From contig CAJXOG010000002.1 of assembly GCA_913057775.1 (NCBI GenBank), positions 310,001 through 374,000 of the forward strand: a DNA stretch of 64,000 bases, written 5' to 3'. Under the pieces are notes generated by a model. The model saw nothing but the letters and a program-made list of their open reading frames with translations. It was not told the DNA's origin and ran no database searches. The translations under genes and the position numbers were made by a program. The stretch comes from an uncultured Fodinibius sp. Its GTDB lineage: Bacteria; Bacteroidota; Rhodothermia; Balneolales; Balneolaceae. Shown here piece after piece: positions 25,120 through 34,429 of the stretch (its first letter is position 1; each line of letters starts with the position of its first letter).

Positions 25120-27210
25120 ATGACCGATTCTTCTGATAACAATCAAAATCGTTTGGCTGATGAATCCAGTCCATATTTGCTGCAGCATGCCGACAATCCG
25201 GTGGATTGGTATCCATGGGGCGAAGAAGCATTTGAAAAGGCAAAGCAAGAAGACAAACCGGTGCTGGTATCCATCGGCTATGCGACCTGCCATTGGTGCC
25301 ATGTGATGGCACATGAGTCGTTTGAAGACGAAGAGGTCGCAGAATTGATGAATCGTGCTTTTGTGAATATCAAGGTGGATCGCGAAGAGCGCCCCGATAT
25401 TGACAATACCTATATGTTGGTTTGTCAGATGCTTACCGGTAGCGGCGGATGGCCCCTTAATGTTTTTTTAACGCCGGATAAAAAGCCTTTTTATGCGGCA
25501 ACGTACATTCCGAAAGCCGGGCGACAGGGTCGTCCGGGGATGCGCGAGCTGATTCCCTGGATTTCTGAACTTTGGCAAAATGATCGGGAGAAAATTATTA
25601 AGTCTACAGATGAAATTGTCACGGCTTTTCAGAAGTCGAATGTATTTGCGCCCTCAGATCGTTTAGGAAGTGATATTTTAGATGATGCGTACCATCAGTA
25701 CGAGCAACAGTTTGATGAAGAATATGGTGGTTTTGGTTCATCCCCCAAATTTCCGAGTCCGCATAACCTAATGTTTTTACTTCGCTATGCGGATCATCAT
25801 CAGGATTCAAAAGCACTGGAGATGGTGGAGAAAACACTAACCAAAATGCGCATGGGTGGACTTTTTGATCACATTGGAGGAGGCTTTCACCGCTATTCAA
25901 CAGATCAGAAATGGTTGGTACCACATTTTGAGAAAATGCTTTATGATCAGGCGATGTTGCTGATGACTTATACTGAAGGTTGGCAATGCACTAAGAACGA
26001 TCTATTCAAGCAGACGGCGGATGAAATTTGTAGTTATCTGGTTCGAAAGATTCAGGATGACAATGGCGGCTTTTATTCTGCCGAAGATGCAGACAGTGAA
26101 GAGGAAGAAGGAAAGTTTTATGTGTGGAGTACCACCGAAATCCGAGAACTATTGCCGTTGGCTGAGGCAGAGCTTTTTATCGAAGTCTATAATCTGACCG
26201 ATGAAGGGAATTACCATGATGAGGCTTCAGGTCGAAAAACGGGCAAGAATATTCCGCATCTTCAAAAGTCGTTTGAAGAGCTTGCCCAAGAGCGGGATAT
26301 GGAGCCTGAAAAACTCCGTTCTAAGTTGGCATCAATTCGAGAAAAATTATTGGAGGAACGAAAAAAACGAGTACATCCGCTTCTTGATGACAAGATTCTC
26401 ACCGATTGGAATGGATTGATGATAGCGGCATTGGCCAAGGCGGGATCGGCTTTTGAAAATGAGAATTATATTACACAAGCTGAACGTTGCTGGAGGTTTA
26501 TCCATAATGAGATGGTAACTGATAAAGCAACGCTAAAGCACCGTTATCGCAAGGGGGATGTAGCTATTGATGGTCATGCCGATGATTATGCATTTGTAAT
26601 ATGGGGCCTTTTGGAGCTGTATGAAGCTACATTTAAAACGGAATACCTGCGGGAGGCGGTTTCGTTGAATGAACAATTTGTGGACCAATTTTGGGATGAC
26701 GATAACGGTGGTTTTTACTTTACGGATGAATCTGCTGAAGAGCTGCTGGGACGTAAGAAAGAGATTTATGATGGGGCGATGCCTTCCGGGAATTCTATTG
26801 CCATGATGAATCTGCTGCGGTTGGGACGAATGACGTCAAATACCGAATGGGAACAGATGGCTGATAAATCGCTAAAGTTATTCGGTAAAAGTATCGAAAA
26901 AGCACCGACGAGCTTTGGAGCAGCACTGCAAAGTGTGGATTTTGTAGAAGGAAATTCTCAGGAAATTGTGATCGCCGGATCTCAAGATGATTCTGAGATT
27001 GAACAATTTATACGTCTGTTGCACGACCAATTTTTGCCCCGAGCGGTTATTATTCTTGATGATCCGGAGGATAACACGATTCGGAATTTAGTACCCTATC
27101 TTTCTGATTTTGGAATGAAAGATGGTAAGCCTACTGCCTATGTCTGTCAGAATTATGCATGTGAATTGCCAACAAATGATCCTGATAAAATGATGGAGTT
27201 GATCAAATAA
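25120..27210 (+). CDS. SPATA20/YyaL-like protein with thioredoxin fold (DUF255)
   Basis: The 696-residue protein has an N-terminal DUF255 thioredoxin-like domain (about 8-165) with the hallmark [18 protein letters not shown] and the CxxC of [10 protein letters not shown] (Cys57, Cys60). A long alpha/alpha-barrel region resembling N-acylglucosamine epimerase-like folds covers the rest. The family is widespread, but its bacterial function is unknown, so redox and carbohydrate roles both remain possible. It begins on the base after the mgsA stop, suggesting a link to carbonyl or sugar stress. Confidence 0.88.
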   Translation: MTDSSDNNQNRLADESSPYLLQHADNPVDWYPWGEEAFEKAKQEDKPVLVSIGYATCHWCHVMAHESFEDEEVAELMNRAFVNIKVDREERPDIDNTYMLVCQMLTGSGGWPLNVFLTPDKKPFYAATYIPKAGRQGRPGMRELIPWISELWQNDREKIIKSTDEIVTAFQKSNVFAPSDRLGSDILDDAYHQYEQQFDEEYGGFGSSPKFPSPHNLMFLLRYADHHQDSKALEMVEKTLTKMRMGGLFDHIGGGFHRYSTDQKWLVPHFEKMLYDQAMLLMTYTEGWQCTKNDLFKQTADEICSYLVRKIQDDNGGFYSAEDADSEEEEGKFYVWSTTEIRELLPLAEAELFIEVYNLTDEGNYHDEASGRKTGKNIPHLQKSFEELAQERDMEPEKLRSKLASIREKLLEERKKRVHPLLDDKILTDWNGLMIAALAKAGSAFENENYITQAERCWRFIHNEMVTDKATLKHRYRKGDVAIDGHADDYAFVIWGLLELYEATFKTEYLREAVSLNEQFVDQFWDDDNGGFYFTDESAEELLGRKKEIYDGAMPSGNSIAMMNLLRLGRMTSNTEWEQMADKSLKLFGKSIEKAPTSFGAALQSVDFVEGNSQEIVIAGSQDDSEIEQFIRLLHDQFLPRAVIILDDPEDNTIRNLVPYLSDFGMKDGKPTAYVCQNYACELPTNDPDKMMELIK

Positions 27211-27266
27211 TTAGCATTAAGCATGAGTACTTGGTGCTACTGTGGATGAGATAGCGGTGCAAATAT

Positions 27267-27343
27267 AGATCTCTCCCTGTTGTCGAGATGACAGGAAAAT
27301 TAGATTTGTCATTTCGAATTGAGCATTCGGAAATGAGAAATCT
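27267..27343. repeat. degenerate REP-like inverted repeat
   Basis: The left arm begins AGATCTCTC and ends TCGAGATGACA (27267-27292). The right arm reads TGTCATTTCGA and ends GAGAAATCT (27307-27343). Reverse-complementing the right arm gives AGATTTCTC ... TCGAAATGACA, so both arms are divergent copies of one element in opposite orientation. Elements of this kind (TGTCATTTCGA...GAGAAATCT) are dispersed in intergenic regions of many Bacteroidota-type genomes. It lies in the 189-base gap between two convergent genes, where it may also act as a bidirectional terminator. Confidence 0.55.
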
Positions 27344-27399
27344 TTCTTTCACTTTCGGTACATTCCGTTGATAAGGAGAATTATTACTTTAGGGTTCAC

Positions 27400-28596
27400 C
27401 TATCTTATAACTGATGGATTGCTCGACTCTTTTTGTAGCGTGATGACGGAAATGTTAGGCGGAGCTTCGTATCGAATGGGAGACAGTGTGAATCCCAGCC
27501 CGTTATTCACGTTAATTGGCAAACCATTTTTCCGGTAAAGTCCCTGAACATATTCGGTTTCTTGTTGGGATGCAGAAAAATTCATACCCATGAATGGCAC
27601 ATGTATTTGTCCACCGTGGGTGTGCCCGGATAGCATAAGGTCGTAGTTCTGTTGTTGTGTTTCGGCTATCAATTTATCGTTGACCTGATGGGAGGCAAAT
27701 ACTTTTAGCGCACTGCCGGCAGTGCTTTTCGTCAATGAATCAACTACGGCGGGATCGGACTGCTTGCTATACACCTCCGTGACACCCGTAATAGTAACAT
27801 TGTTGGTACTGTCAATTTGGATAGTGTAATTTTCATTCTGCAACAGTGGGATATTTTGTTGGCTTAATGCTTCTTCAACATAAGGTACGCCAGCCCAGTA
27901 ATCATGATCGCCTACGATAGCAATGGTTCCGTATTTTGATTCTGCTTTGCCTAATTCTTGTGCTGACATCTCAATAAAGTCTGTGCCGTAAGAGATAAGA
28001 TCTCCTGTAAAGATAATGAGGTCTGGGTTTTGGGTGTTTACTTGCCGGATGTAATTCTGGATCTTGTCTCGGCCGGTATATTCATCCCCCTGAATATCAG
28101 TAATATGAACGATTTTAAGTCCGTGGAGTGGCTCGGATAGGTTTTTTATGGAAATGGTATGATGCTCTGCTTGCACTTGGGTTGTATGGAGGTGGGTTTT
28201 TGTTACGGTAAACAGGAAGATAGCTGCGAATAGTGCCACGATTAGGTGAGGATGCCACCGGTTAATTACGTTTTTATCCCTAATAAAATAGTTCGTGCCC
28301 ACTTTGATGAGGTCGGCGATTATGACCCAGGTTGCAAGTTGAAAAATGAATATGAGTCCAAACCAAAACCAGTAAGCCAGGGCTTGGGGATAGCCGAGCA
28401 GATCGATGGTTCCGGTGGTGTAAAAGTCGATCAGCGCAATGAGTGGATAGGCGTAGAATGTGAGTAGTATGATGGGAATGATTACCCGTTGTTGGGATCG
28501 GGATTTGAGGTTTGCGTAATAGCTAAATGATAGGTAAAGTTGAACGGGTAGCATGAGCAGTGCTACCACGATTGTCATTCTAAGGAGCCAGGGCAC
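27400..28596 (-). CDS. membrane metallophosphoesterase (YkuE/YaeI-like)
   Basis: Calcineurin-like phosphoesterase attached to the membrane by four N-terminal helices (about residues 5-28, 38-58, 72-97 and 117-133). The catalytic domain starts near residue 145. Metal-site motifs are HITDIQ (164-169), FTGDL (196-200), VGDHDYW (228-234), ASHQ (His303) and GHTHGG (324-329). Two positions differ from the usual form: DxH reads D-I-Q and GNHD reads GDHD. Such variants occur in this membrane subgroup. YkuE/YaeI relatives act on membrane lipids; the substrate here is unknown. The start codon is GTG (28594-28596); ATG at Met7 is an alternative. Confidence 0.85.
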   Translation of the reverse strand: MPWLLRMTIVVALLMLPVQLYLSFSYYANLKSRSQQRVIIPIILLTFYAYPLIALIDFYTTGTIDLLGYPQALAYWFWFGLIFIFQLATWVIIADLIKVGTNYFIRDKNVINRWHPHLIVALFAAIFLFTVTKTHLHTTQVQAEHHTISIKNLSEPLHGLKIVHITDIQGDEYTGRDKIQNYIRQVNTQNPDLIIFTGDLISYGTDFIEMSAQELGKAESKYGTIAIVGDHDYWAGVPYVEEALSQQNIPLLQNENYTIQIDSTNNVTITGVTEVYSKQSDPAVVDSLTKSTAGSALKVFASHQVNDKLIAETQQQNYDLMLSGHTHGGQIHVPFMGMNFSASQQETEYVQGLYRKNGLPINVNNGLGFTLSPIRYEAPPNISVITLQKESSNPSVIR

Positions 28597-28682
28597 GTTC
28601 TAATGGTTTTTAGTTCTGGTTTCTTTTAATATCGACTGTGTGATAATGACTTCCGTAATATTCATCAAATATACATTTTGCG

Positions 28683-29549
28683 ATGGCTAAACAACAAGGG
28701 AATAGGAGAACGTTCAAACAACTTTGTGCTGATTATGTGTTAAATATTCTGGATCAGGATGAGCGCATGCGGTTTGAGGAGATGCTGGATGAGGCAACGG
28801 AAGAGGAACGCGAATTGTATCAGCAGATGCGCACGAAGGGGAATGAGTTGTTATTCTCTGACAAGGATGATCCTTCGCCGGAGGAGATGAGAGAGCAGTT
28901 GCTTGCAGAGGTGGAGGATTCGGATGAGCAGAAGCCGGATCGTTCTTTGGAACATACTGAGGTACCATCGGATGACGAAATTGTAGATGAAGATGCCGAT
29001 AATGGGGAAACCCGTGTATCTCTTACATTGGTTATATCAATTGTTTTGGGTTTTATTTGTCTAAGCTTGGTTTTTTATGCTTTTTCATTACGGTCGGAGA
29101 TTAGTGTCCAAAAAAGTACTATCGTTGACCAAGAAGAGCAGATAGCGGATCTTAAAAATGAGATGAATGAGCTGCAGGAGATGCTTGCGGTGATTGATTC
29201 TCGTCAGCTTCATGTGGTGAGGTTGTTGGGTATGGAGGCGAATCCCTTTGGTTATGGCAATGTGGTTTGGGATTCGCAGAATAACAGAGCAGTTGTGCGA
29301 CTGGCCGAGCTTCCGGACCCGGGAGAGGATGGGCAATACCAATTTTGGGCAATTCTTGATAATAAAGCTATTGATATTCGCTCATTTTCGGTGGATGCCA
29401 GTGGAAATGCTTTGTTTTTGGCTGATAATTTGAATGGTTTGGATAACCGCAAGGATTTTTCTTTTGCCGTTACGCTGGAGTCTGATGGGAGATCATCGCA
29501 GCCGGATGGTGAAATGCACCTTATGGGAAGCTTTAGTGGCAATGATTAG
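28683..29549 (+). CDS. anti-sigma factor of the RskA type, no adjacent sigma factor
   Basis: The 288 residues form a cytoplasmic N-terminal segment (about 1-108), one transmembrane helix (about 112-135), a coiled coil (137-172) and a periplasmic RskA-type domain (about 172-286; WDSQNNRAVVRLAELPDP then YQFWAIL). The N-terminus FKQLCADYVLNILDQDERMRFEEML has the Y.L..L...ER..FE pattern of sigma-binding anti-sigma domains. RskA proteins hold an ECF sigma factor inactive at the membrane until proteolysis. No ECF sigma gene lies within this window, so the partner must be elsewhere. Confidence 0.8.
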   Translation: MAKQQGNRRTFKQLCADYVLNILDQDERMRFEEMLDEATEEERELYQQMRTKGNELLFSDKDDPSPEEMREQLLAEVEDSDEQKPDRSLEHTEVPSDDEIVDEDADNGETRVSLTLVISIVLGFICLSLVFYAFSLRSEISVQKSTIVDQEEQIADLKNEMNELQEMLAVIDSRQLHVVRLLGMEANPFGYGNVVWDSQNNRAVVRLAELPDPGEDGQYQFWAILDNKAIDIRSFSVDASGNALFLADNLNGLDNRKDFSFAVTLESDGRSSQPDGEMHLMGSFSGND

Positions 29550-29557
29550 TAATAAGT

Positions 29558-29640
29558 AATGAGTAGAAAGTAGTGAACAAAGAATCATGCTACTCACTAC
29601 TCAAATCTAAGTACTATTTCTACTGCTTACTCATTTTTTG
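29558..29640 (+). terminator. possible terminator built of GAGTA/TACTC inverted repeats
   Basis: AATGAGTA (29558-29565) is the exact inverse of TACTCATT (29628-29635), which runs into TTTT. Inside it GTAGTGA (29570-29576) pairs with TCACTAC (29594-29600). The nested dyads follow the anti-sigma gene by nine bases and overlap the last codons of the convergent DUF4412 gene. The structure is simple in sequence and only partly paired, so the call is tentative. Confidence 0.35.
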
Positions 29641-30375
29641 AAAGAGGTAATCTTGAAAACTGAGTACTTTCACACCTGAAGGAACCTGAACCATGGCTCT
29701 GGCAACGGATGAGGTATTTACCTCGGTAGTCTCAAGCTTTGATACCAGTTGATTGTTTTCAAATACCTCTACTTTGAGGGGAAAATATTTTTCTTGGAAC
29801 ACGAGGTTTGTTGGCAGACTGCTAATAATAGTTTCAGCACTACCACTCCAGGATTCTGCCAGCATACCCCAGTTTACATCGAGCTGATTGGTCATCCATA
29901 CTTCGGTATGTTCATTGGGTTCTTCCTGATCCCGAAAGATAAACTTGTCTGCTTGATATCCGTGAATGGTAGCTGATTCACCGGTACGTTCGTAATTAAC
30001 ATCATTGGCTTCACCAGCTGCTTTATTTGCACTCTGCCCATTTCCAAACATATTCATCATGGAAGTGATATCAGATTTTGAAATTTTAAGGGCTTCATTA
30101 TCTCCGGTCAGAAAGACAAAATCTTCAAAATCGAGGCGAACCAGTACCCCTTCTGTTTGGATGGATTCCATGAACCCGTATTCCTTTTCACCCTGCAAGA
30201 GAATACGGTCTTGTGTTATATACAGGGTAAAGTTATCGTCTTTTTGTTCAACTCCTTCTGATGAATAGTTATAGCTGTTATAGGTTATTTTGCCCTCGAA
30301 TTGTGCCGAAGCAGGCTGTTGACTAAAAGAAGCAACCAAGAGCATGGCCGATAGATAATAGGACGCTTTTTTCAT
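29620..30375 (-). CDS. exported DUF4412 protein
   Basis: A periplasmic or outer-membrane-associated protein with an N-terminal signal peptide (MKKASYYLSAMLLVASFSQ, cleavage near ASAQF). The mature part is beta-rich, with FEGKITYNSY and repeated paired strands, and resembles DUF4412 proteins, a LolA-like beta-sheet family common in Bacteroidota-type genomes. About 251 residues from the ATG at 30375; the TTG two codons earlier is less likely. A low-complexity Met/Asn/Gly segment (MMNMFGNGQSANKAAG) interrupts the middle. Function unknown. Confidence 0.72.
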   Translation of the reverse strand: MKKASYYLSAMLLVASFSQQPASAQFEGKITYNSYNYSSEGVEQKDDNFTLYITQDRILLQGEKEYGFMESIQTEGVLVRLDFEDFVFLTGDNEALKISKSDITSMMNMFGNGQSANKAAGEANDVNYERTGESATIHGYQADKFIFRDQEEPNEHTEVWMTNQLDVNWGMLAESWSGSAETIISSLPTNLVFQEKYFPLKVEVFENNQLVSKLETTEVNTSSVARAMVQVPSGVKVLSFQDYLFQKMSKQ

Positions 30376-30447
30376 GATCAAAAAAGTTTAGGTAAATAAT
30401 TGGCTTATGCTTTCTTACCTCAAAAACAAATAGAAAGTTTCGTTAAA

Positions 30448-30480
30448 ATAAAAAGCCTGCCCAAATGAACGAGCAGGCTA
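30448..30480 (-). terminator. Rho-independent terminator of mnmA
   Basis: Read on the minus strand, AGCCTGC (30479-30473) pairs with GCAGGCT (30460-30454) across a 12-base loop and is followed by TTTTATTTT. It lies 26 bases past the mnmA stop. Confidence 0.85.
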
Positions 30481-30505
30481 TCTAACGTTTATTAACAGCA
30501 AAAGA

Positions 30506-31636
30506 TTATGCTTCTTGCAGAACGTTGGTATCCACATTTACTTTATGGATCCAACCTCCGCCGATAACATCATCACCTTCGTAACAGACTACTGCCTGCC
30601 CGGGCGTAATTGCTTCTCGTCCGGTGGGGAAGGTGACCTCAATTTCGTCATCGCCCAACTGTTTTAACTGTCCAACAACGCCGTCATCGTTATAGCGAAT
30701 TTTACCGGTAATTTCCATTTCGCCGCCGGGCACTTTGCCATACTTGCTCAAATTGACGTTTTTGGCTTTACAAGTAGTAGCTACCAGATCCTCTTTTTCA
30801 CCAATGGTGATGACATTGGTATCAGGATTGATATCGGTGACGTAAACACGCTTGCCAAGTGCCAGATCTAAACCACGGCGCTGGCCAATAGTGTAAAAGG
30901 GATACCCTTCGTGTTCGCCTACGATGTTTCCATCCTGATCGACAAACTTACCGCCTTTGACGCGTTCTTCAAGTCCGTCTACCCGATCTTTTAAGAACCG
31001 TCGATAGTCATCATCAGGGACGAAGCAGATCTCGTAGGAGTCGGGTTTGTCAGCTACTTTTGTAAGACCAAACTCTTCTGCTAAATCGCGAATTTCAGTC
31101 TTTTCGTAGCTTCCCAACGGAAATATGGTACGCGCTAAATGTTTTTGTTCGACGCCCCAAAGTGCATATGACTGATCTTTTTTGGGATCAAGCCCCTTGG
31201 AAATAACGTATCGTCCGTTTTCTTCACGGACGTTGGCGTAGTGTCCGGTAGCGATATAATCGCATCCCAGATTGTCGGCGCGGCGCAGCAGTGCCGCCCA
31301 CTTAATATGCGTATTACATAGCACGCATGGATTGGGCGTGCGCCCATTCATATAGTCATCCACAAAACGATCGATAACCCAATCGCCGAATTCATCACGG
31401 ATATCAACGATAAAATGTTTGAATCCATGGTTGACAGCAATCTGGCGTGCATCGTTCATGGATTCCAGGGTACAGCAACCTGTTTCTTTATCAGATTTGC
31501 CGCCTACACGGGAATAGTCCCATGTTTTCATCGTAATTCCGATGACATCATATCCTTGTTCTTTGAGCATAACAGCTGCAACAGAGGAGTCTACGCCTCC
31601 GCTCATAGCTACTAATACTCGTCCTTTGCTACTCAT
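30506..31636 (-). CDS. mnmA: tRNA-specific 2-thiouridylase MnmA
   Basis: Places sulfur on U34 of tRNA-Lys, -Glu and -Gln in the cytoplasm. The PP-loop SGGVDSS is at residues 12-18. The two catalytic cysteines are Cys104 (NPCVLCN) and Cys204 (YEICFVP). The tRNA-recognition TGHYANV and YTIGQRRGL blocks are intact, and the length of 376 is standard. The usual SQDICF reads DSYEICF here, a mild variation around the catalytic cysteine. Preceded by the HNH gene on the same strand with a 109-base gap, and ended by its own terminator. Confidence 0.96.
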   Translation of the reverse strand: MSSKGRVLVAMSGGVDSSVAAVMLKEQGYDVIGITMKTWDYSRVGGKSDKETGCCTLESMNDARQIAVNHGFKHFIVDIRDEFGDWVIDRFVDDYMNGRTPNPCVLCNTHIKWAALLRRADNLGCDYIATGHYANVREENGRYVISKGLDPKKDQSYALWGVEQKHLARTIFPLGSYEKTEIRDLAEEFGLTKVADKPDSYEICFVPDDDYRRFLKDRVDGLEERVKGGKFVDQDGNIVGEHEGYPFYTIGQRRGLDLALGKRVYVTDINPDTNVITIGEKEDLVATTCKAKNVNLSKYGKVPGGEMEITGKIRYNDDGVVGQLKQLGDDEIEVTFPTGREAITPGQAVVCYEGDDVIGGGWIHKVNVDTNVLQEA

Positions 31637-31745
31637 GGTACTGGTTGAATTCTGTAAAGTGTGAATGAACCTCGAAGATAAGGTTTTTTTATGTATTTCT
31701 TATGAAGAGAATTTAGGGTTCCTTAACGGAGGTATTCCTAACATA

Positions 31746-32252
31746 TTACATGTACAGATAGGGTTTCCAATCCTCCTGTACTCCACCAAGAATAGATTGT
31801 AAAAAAGTAATATGGATGGGACGGAAAGGTTTTTGGGTTAATGGCATTTTCGCTTCTTCGGGAGTGCGGTTTCCCTTTTCAACATTACATGCATTACAGG
31901 CCGTTACGAGGTTTTCCCACGTGTCTTTGCCGCCACGACTTTTTGGTAATACATGATCAATCGTAAGATTTTTTGATGAACCGCAGTATTGACAGGTTTT
32001 ATGGTCTCGTTTCATAATGTTATGGCGAGACAAGACGATCTTGTTATAGGGAATGTTAATGTAACGACGCAGTCTGATTACGGAAGGATAGGAAAAATCC
32101 TCTGAAACGGTACTGATGGTTCGCTCGGGATAGTCATGAACCATTTCGGCCTTATCCAAGAACAGAAGTTTTACCGATCGGTGTACCGAGCAAATACTTA
32201 ACGGTTGGTAATCTTTATTTAATACCAGAACATTCGCGTCCATAGCATTCAT
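31746..32252 (-). CDS. stand-alone HNH endonuclease family protein
   Basis: The 168-residue protein has an N-terminal beta-rich segment ([23 protein letters not shown]) and an HNH domain at about residues 85-130. Two zinc-binding pairs, CQYC and CNAC, flank the catalytic [21 protein letters not shown]. This is a conserved chromosomal family often found in Bacteroidota and cyanobacteria, with no known target. It is not inside an intron or a phage. Met4 is a possible alternative start. It is divergent from gdhA across 310 bases. Confidence 0.85.
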   Translation of the reverse strand: MNAMDANVLVLNKDYQPLSICSVHRSVKLLFLDKAEMVHDYPERTISTVSEDFSYPSVIRLRRYINIPYNKIVLSRHNIMKRDHKTCQYCGSSKNLTIDHVLPKSRGGKDTWENLVTACNACNVEKGNRTPEEAKMPLTQKPFRPIHITFLQSILGGVQEDWKPYLYM

Positions 32253-32562
32253 TTTATTATTACAGCAATGAAATTAAAATCAAAAAGGCGTTATAACGTC
32301 TGTCTGCATGTTTAATGTGTAGAATCAACATTAAATTTTATTCAAATGCAACATGCCGTTATGTATCAATGAGGGAATGATGTTATATTATTTATAGTGA
32401 AATGGCAGAAAGTATTTTCATATGCTTCTCAAATCTTACCTATATCATCTAATAATTTTTTTATACCTTTCTGTCTTTTAAAAATTACTATCAGGCAATC
32501 AATATCATAAAAGATTTATAGTACTTAACAGTAACAAGACCAGATTTTTTTAATCTCAATTT
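32253..32562. other. 310-base intergenic region with two palindromes
   Basis: AT-rich gap between the HNH gene (minus) and gdhA (plus), so it should hold promoters in both directions. It contains a perfect ten-base palindrome CGTTATAACG (32289-32298) and an inverted repeat TTTAATGT / ACATTAAA (32311-32318 and 32328-32335, nine-base loop). A partial copy GCCGTTATG follows at 32355-32363. I see no open frame or RNA gene here. Confidence 0.4.
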
Positions 32563-33870
32563 ATGCCTTACAATAAAAATATGTACACCACCGGTTACTA
32601 TAAAGAACCGGGGCCCAAGCTTGATGAAGAATCTCCTTTTGAATCGATGTTAGAGCGTTTCCGTTTTGCTGCGGAAGTGCTTGAGCTTGATGAAGGAATG
32701 TTTCAGTATTTGGCTAGTCCCGTTAAGCAAGTTACCGTTTCTATTCCCATTGTTATGGACAGTGGAGATATTCGTGTTTTTGAAGGATATCGTGTTATTC
32801 ATAACAACTTGCTGGGTCCTTCTAAAGGTGGTATTCGATATGCACCGGATGTAACGCTTGAAGAAGTAAACGCATTAGCCGCGTGGATGACTTGGAAGTG
32901 TGCTATTGTTAATGTGCCCTTTGGTGGAGCCAAAGGTGGTGTTCGTGTTGATCCCAAGCAACTATCCGACGGTGAGTTGGAGCGGTTGACACGTCGTTAT
33001 ACAGCAAACCTCCTTGAGGTATTTGGTCCCGATCGTGATATTCCTGCCCCTGATATGAATACAAACGAGCAGGTTATGGCTTGGGTGATGGATACCTATA
33101 GCATGAATGCTCATAAAACGGAAACGGCGGTAGTAACCGGTAAGCCTATTATATTAGGCGGTTCTCACGGACGTAAAGAAGCTACAGGCCGTGGTGTGGT
33201 AACGGTTACACTGGCCGCACTTAATAAAGTGGGTATCTTACCCAATAAATGTACTGTTGCTGTTCAAGGATTTGGTAATGTAGGTTCCGTTAGTGCAAAG
33301 TTAATGTATGAGCAGGGCGCGAAGGTTATTGCTATCAGTGATATCTCTGGTGGCTATTACAATGAAAACGGAATCGATATTCCAGCTGCAATAGAGTATG
33401 CGAAAAATAACGACAATTCGCTTGAGGGATATCCTGAAGCCGAGAAGATATCTAACGACGAGCTGTTACAGATGGAGTGCGATGTATTGATTCCGGCTGC
33501 TAAAGAAGATCAGATTAATAAAAAGAACGCATCCGATATTAACGCTAAAATTATTTCTGAAGGGGCAAACGGTCCGGTGACGGCTAATGCCGATTCCATT
33601 CTTGAAGATAAAGGCATTATGGTAGTGCCTGATATTCTTGCCAATGCAGGCGGAGTTACAGTTTCCTACTTCGAGTGGGTACAGGATCGCCAAGGATATT
33701 TCTGGACTGAAGAGCGCGTAAATCGTCGCCTTAACAGGATGATGCGCAATGCCTTTGATAACCTCTTTGAAGTACGTAATCAATATGATATTACGCTGCG
33801 CCAAGCTGCTTATGTATTTGGAATTAATAAAGTAGCAATGACGTTGAAACTGCGCGGTTTATACGCTTAG
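32563..33870 (+). CDS. gdhA: glutamate dehydrogenase
   Basis: Interconverts glutamate and 2-oxoglutarate plus ammonia. The 435 residues match the hexameric GDH group. The substrate domain shows GPSKGGIRY (about 86-94) and the catalytic-lysine region VPFGGAKGGV (about 119-128). The cofactor domain has the Rossmann motif VQGFGNVGS (about 230-238), with ANAGGVTVSYFEW later. Cofactor preference cannot be fixed by eye. With ald in the same window, this suggests active amino-acid/ammonia interconversion. It has its own upstream region and precedes the RsbW-like gene by 57 bases. Confidence 0.95.
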   Translation: MPYNKNMYTTGYYKEPGPKLDEESPFESMLERFRFAAEVLELDEGMFQYLASPVKQVTVSIPIVMDSGDIRVFEGYRVIHNNLLGPSKGGIRYAPDVTLEEVNALAAWMTWKCAIVNVPFGGAKGGVRVDPKQLSDGELERLTRRYTANLLEVFGPDRDIPAPDMNTNEQVMAWVMDTYSMNAHKTETAVVTGKPIILGGSHGRKEATGRGVVTVTLAALNKVGILPNKCTVAVQGFGNVGSVSAKLMYEQGAKVIAISDISGGYYNENGIDIPAAIEYAKNNDNSLEGYPEAEKISNDELLQMECDVLIPAAKEDQINKKNASDINAKIISEGANGPVTANADSILEDKGIMVVPDILANAGGVTVSYFEWVQDRQGYFWTEERVNRRLNRMMRNAFDNLFEVRNQYDITLRQAAYVFGINKVAMTLKLRGLYA

Positions 33871-33927
33871 CAGTTTTTGCACTAGGGATGTTTTAATGAA
33901 AGACATTCCTCCTTATATCTTTCGTTT

Positions 33928-34347
33928 ATGTCAAAACCTGATACAAAAAAACTTGTTTTGGATTCCAAGTTTGAGGAGATGGAACGGTTAGAGCCGTTTA
34001 TCAATGAGCTTAAGGGGTGGGCTGATGTTGATGATGAAAATTCCAGCCGCATTATGCTCGCGCTTAGCGAAGCCGTAAATAATGCTATTATACATGGTAA
34101 TAATGAGGATCCAAAGAAACAGGTAGTTGTGCTTTCAACTTTCGATGAGGAAAATCGAGTACTTACTATCAGTGTTGAGGATGAAGGCGAAGGATTTGAT
34201 CCTGAAGAAATTCCCGATCCTCTAAAAGAAGAGAACTTATTAAATGAGAGTGGAAGAGGCGTTTATCTGATCAAGCAGTATGCCGATGAGTTGCAATTTT
34301 CGAAAGGAGGCTCCAAAGCTACAATTATTTTTCAGTTAGAAAGTTGA
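33928..34347 (+). CDS. RsbW-like anti-sigma/serine kinase (HATPase_c)
   Basis: A small GHKL ATPase of the anti-sigma/serine-kinase group, 139 residues. The N box SEAVNNAIIHGN (about residues 46-57), G1 box VEDEGEGFDP (about 87-96) and G2 region GRGVYLIKQY (about 108-117) are all present. Such proteins phosphorylate an anti-anti-sigma partner or bind a sigma factor. No STAS-domain antagonist, PP2C phosphatase or sigma gene is adjacent, so its partner is elsewhere. It ends just before a bidirectional terminator. Confidence 0.88.
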   Translation: MSKPDTKKLVLDSKFEEMERLEPFINELKGWADVDDENSSRIMLALSEAVNNAIIHGNNEDPKKQVVVLSTFDEENRVLTISVEDEGEGFDPEEIPDPLKEENLLNESGRGVYLIKQYADELQFSKGGSKATIIFQLES

Positions 34348-34366
34348 GAACAGATTGTAAAAAAAT

Positions 34367-34405
34367 AAAAGGGTGGTGAGGCAGCAAAGCCTCACCACCC
34401 TTTTT
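34367..34405. terminator. strong bidirectional terminator
   Basis: GGGTGGTGAGGC (34371-34382) and GCCTCACCACCC (34389-34400) form a perfect 12-base stem with a six-base loop. AAAA precedes and TTTTT follows, so it can stop transcription from both sides. It separates the RsbW-like gene from the convergent trxA. Confidence 0.93.
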
Positions 34406-34429
34406 AAATGGAGTAATTCGTTGAAACTG

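Noticed and set aside
31746-32252. HNH gene as homing endonuclease or phage defence nuclease
   Set aside because: It is a stand-alone chromosomal family with no intron, intein, restriction partner or phage neighbours.
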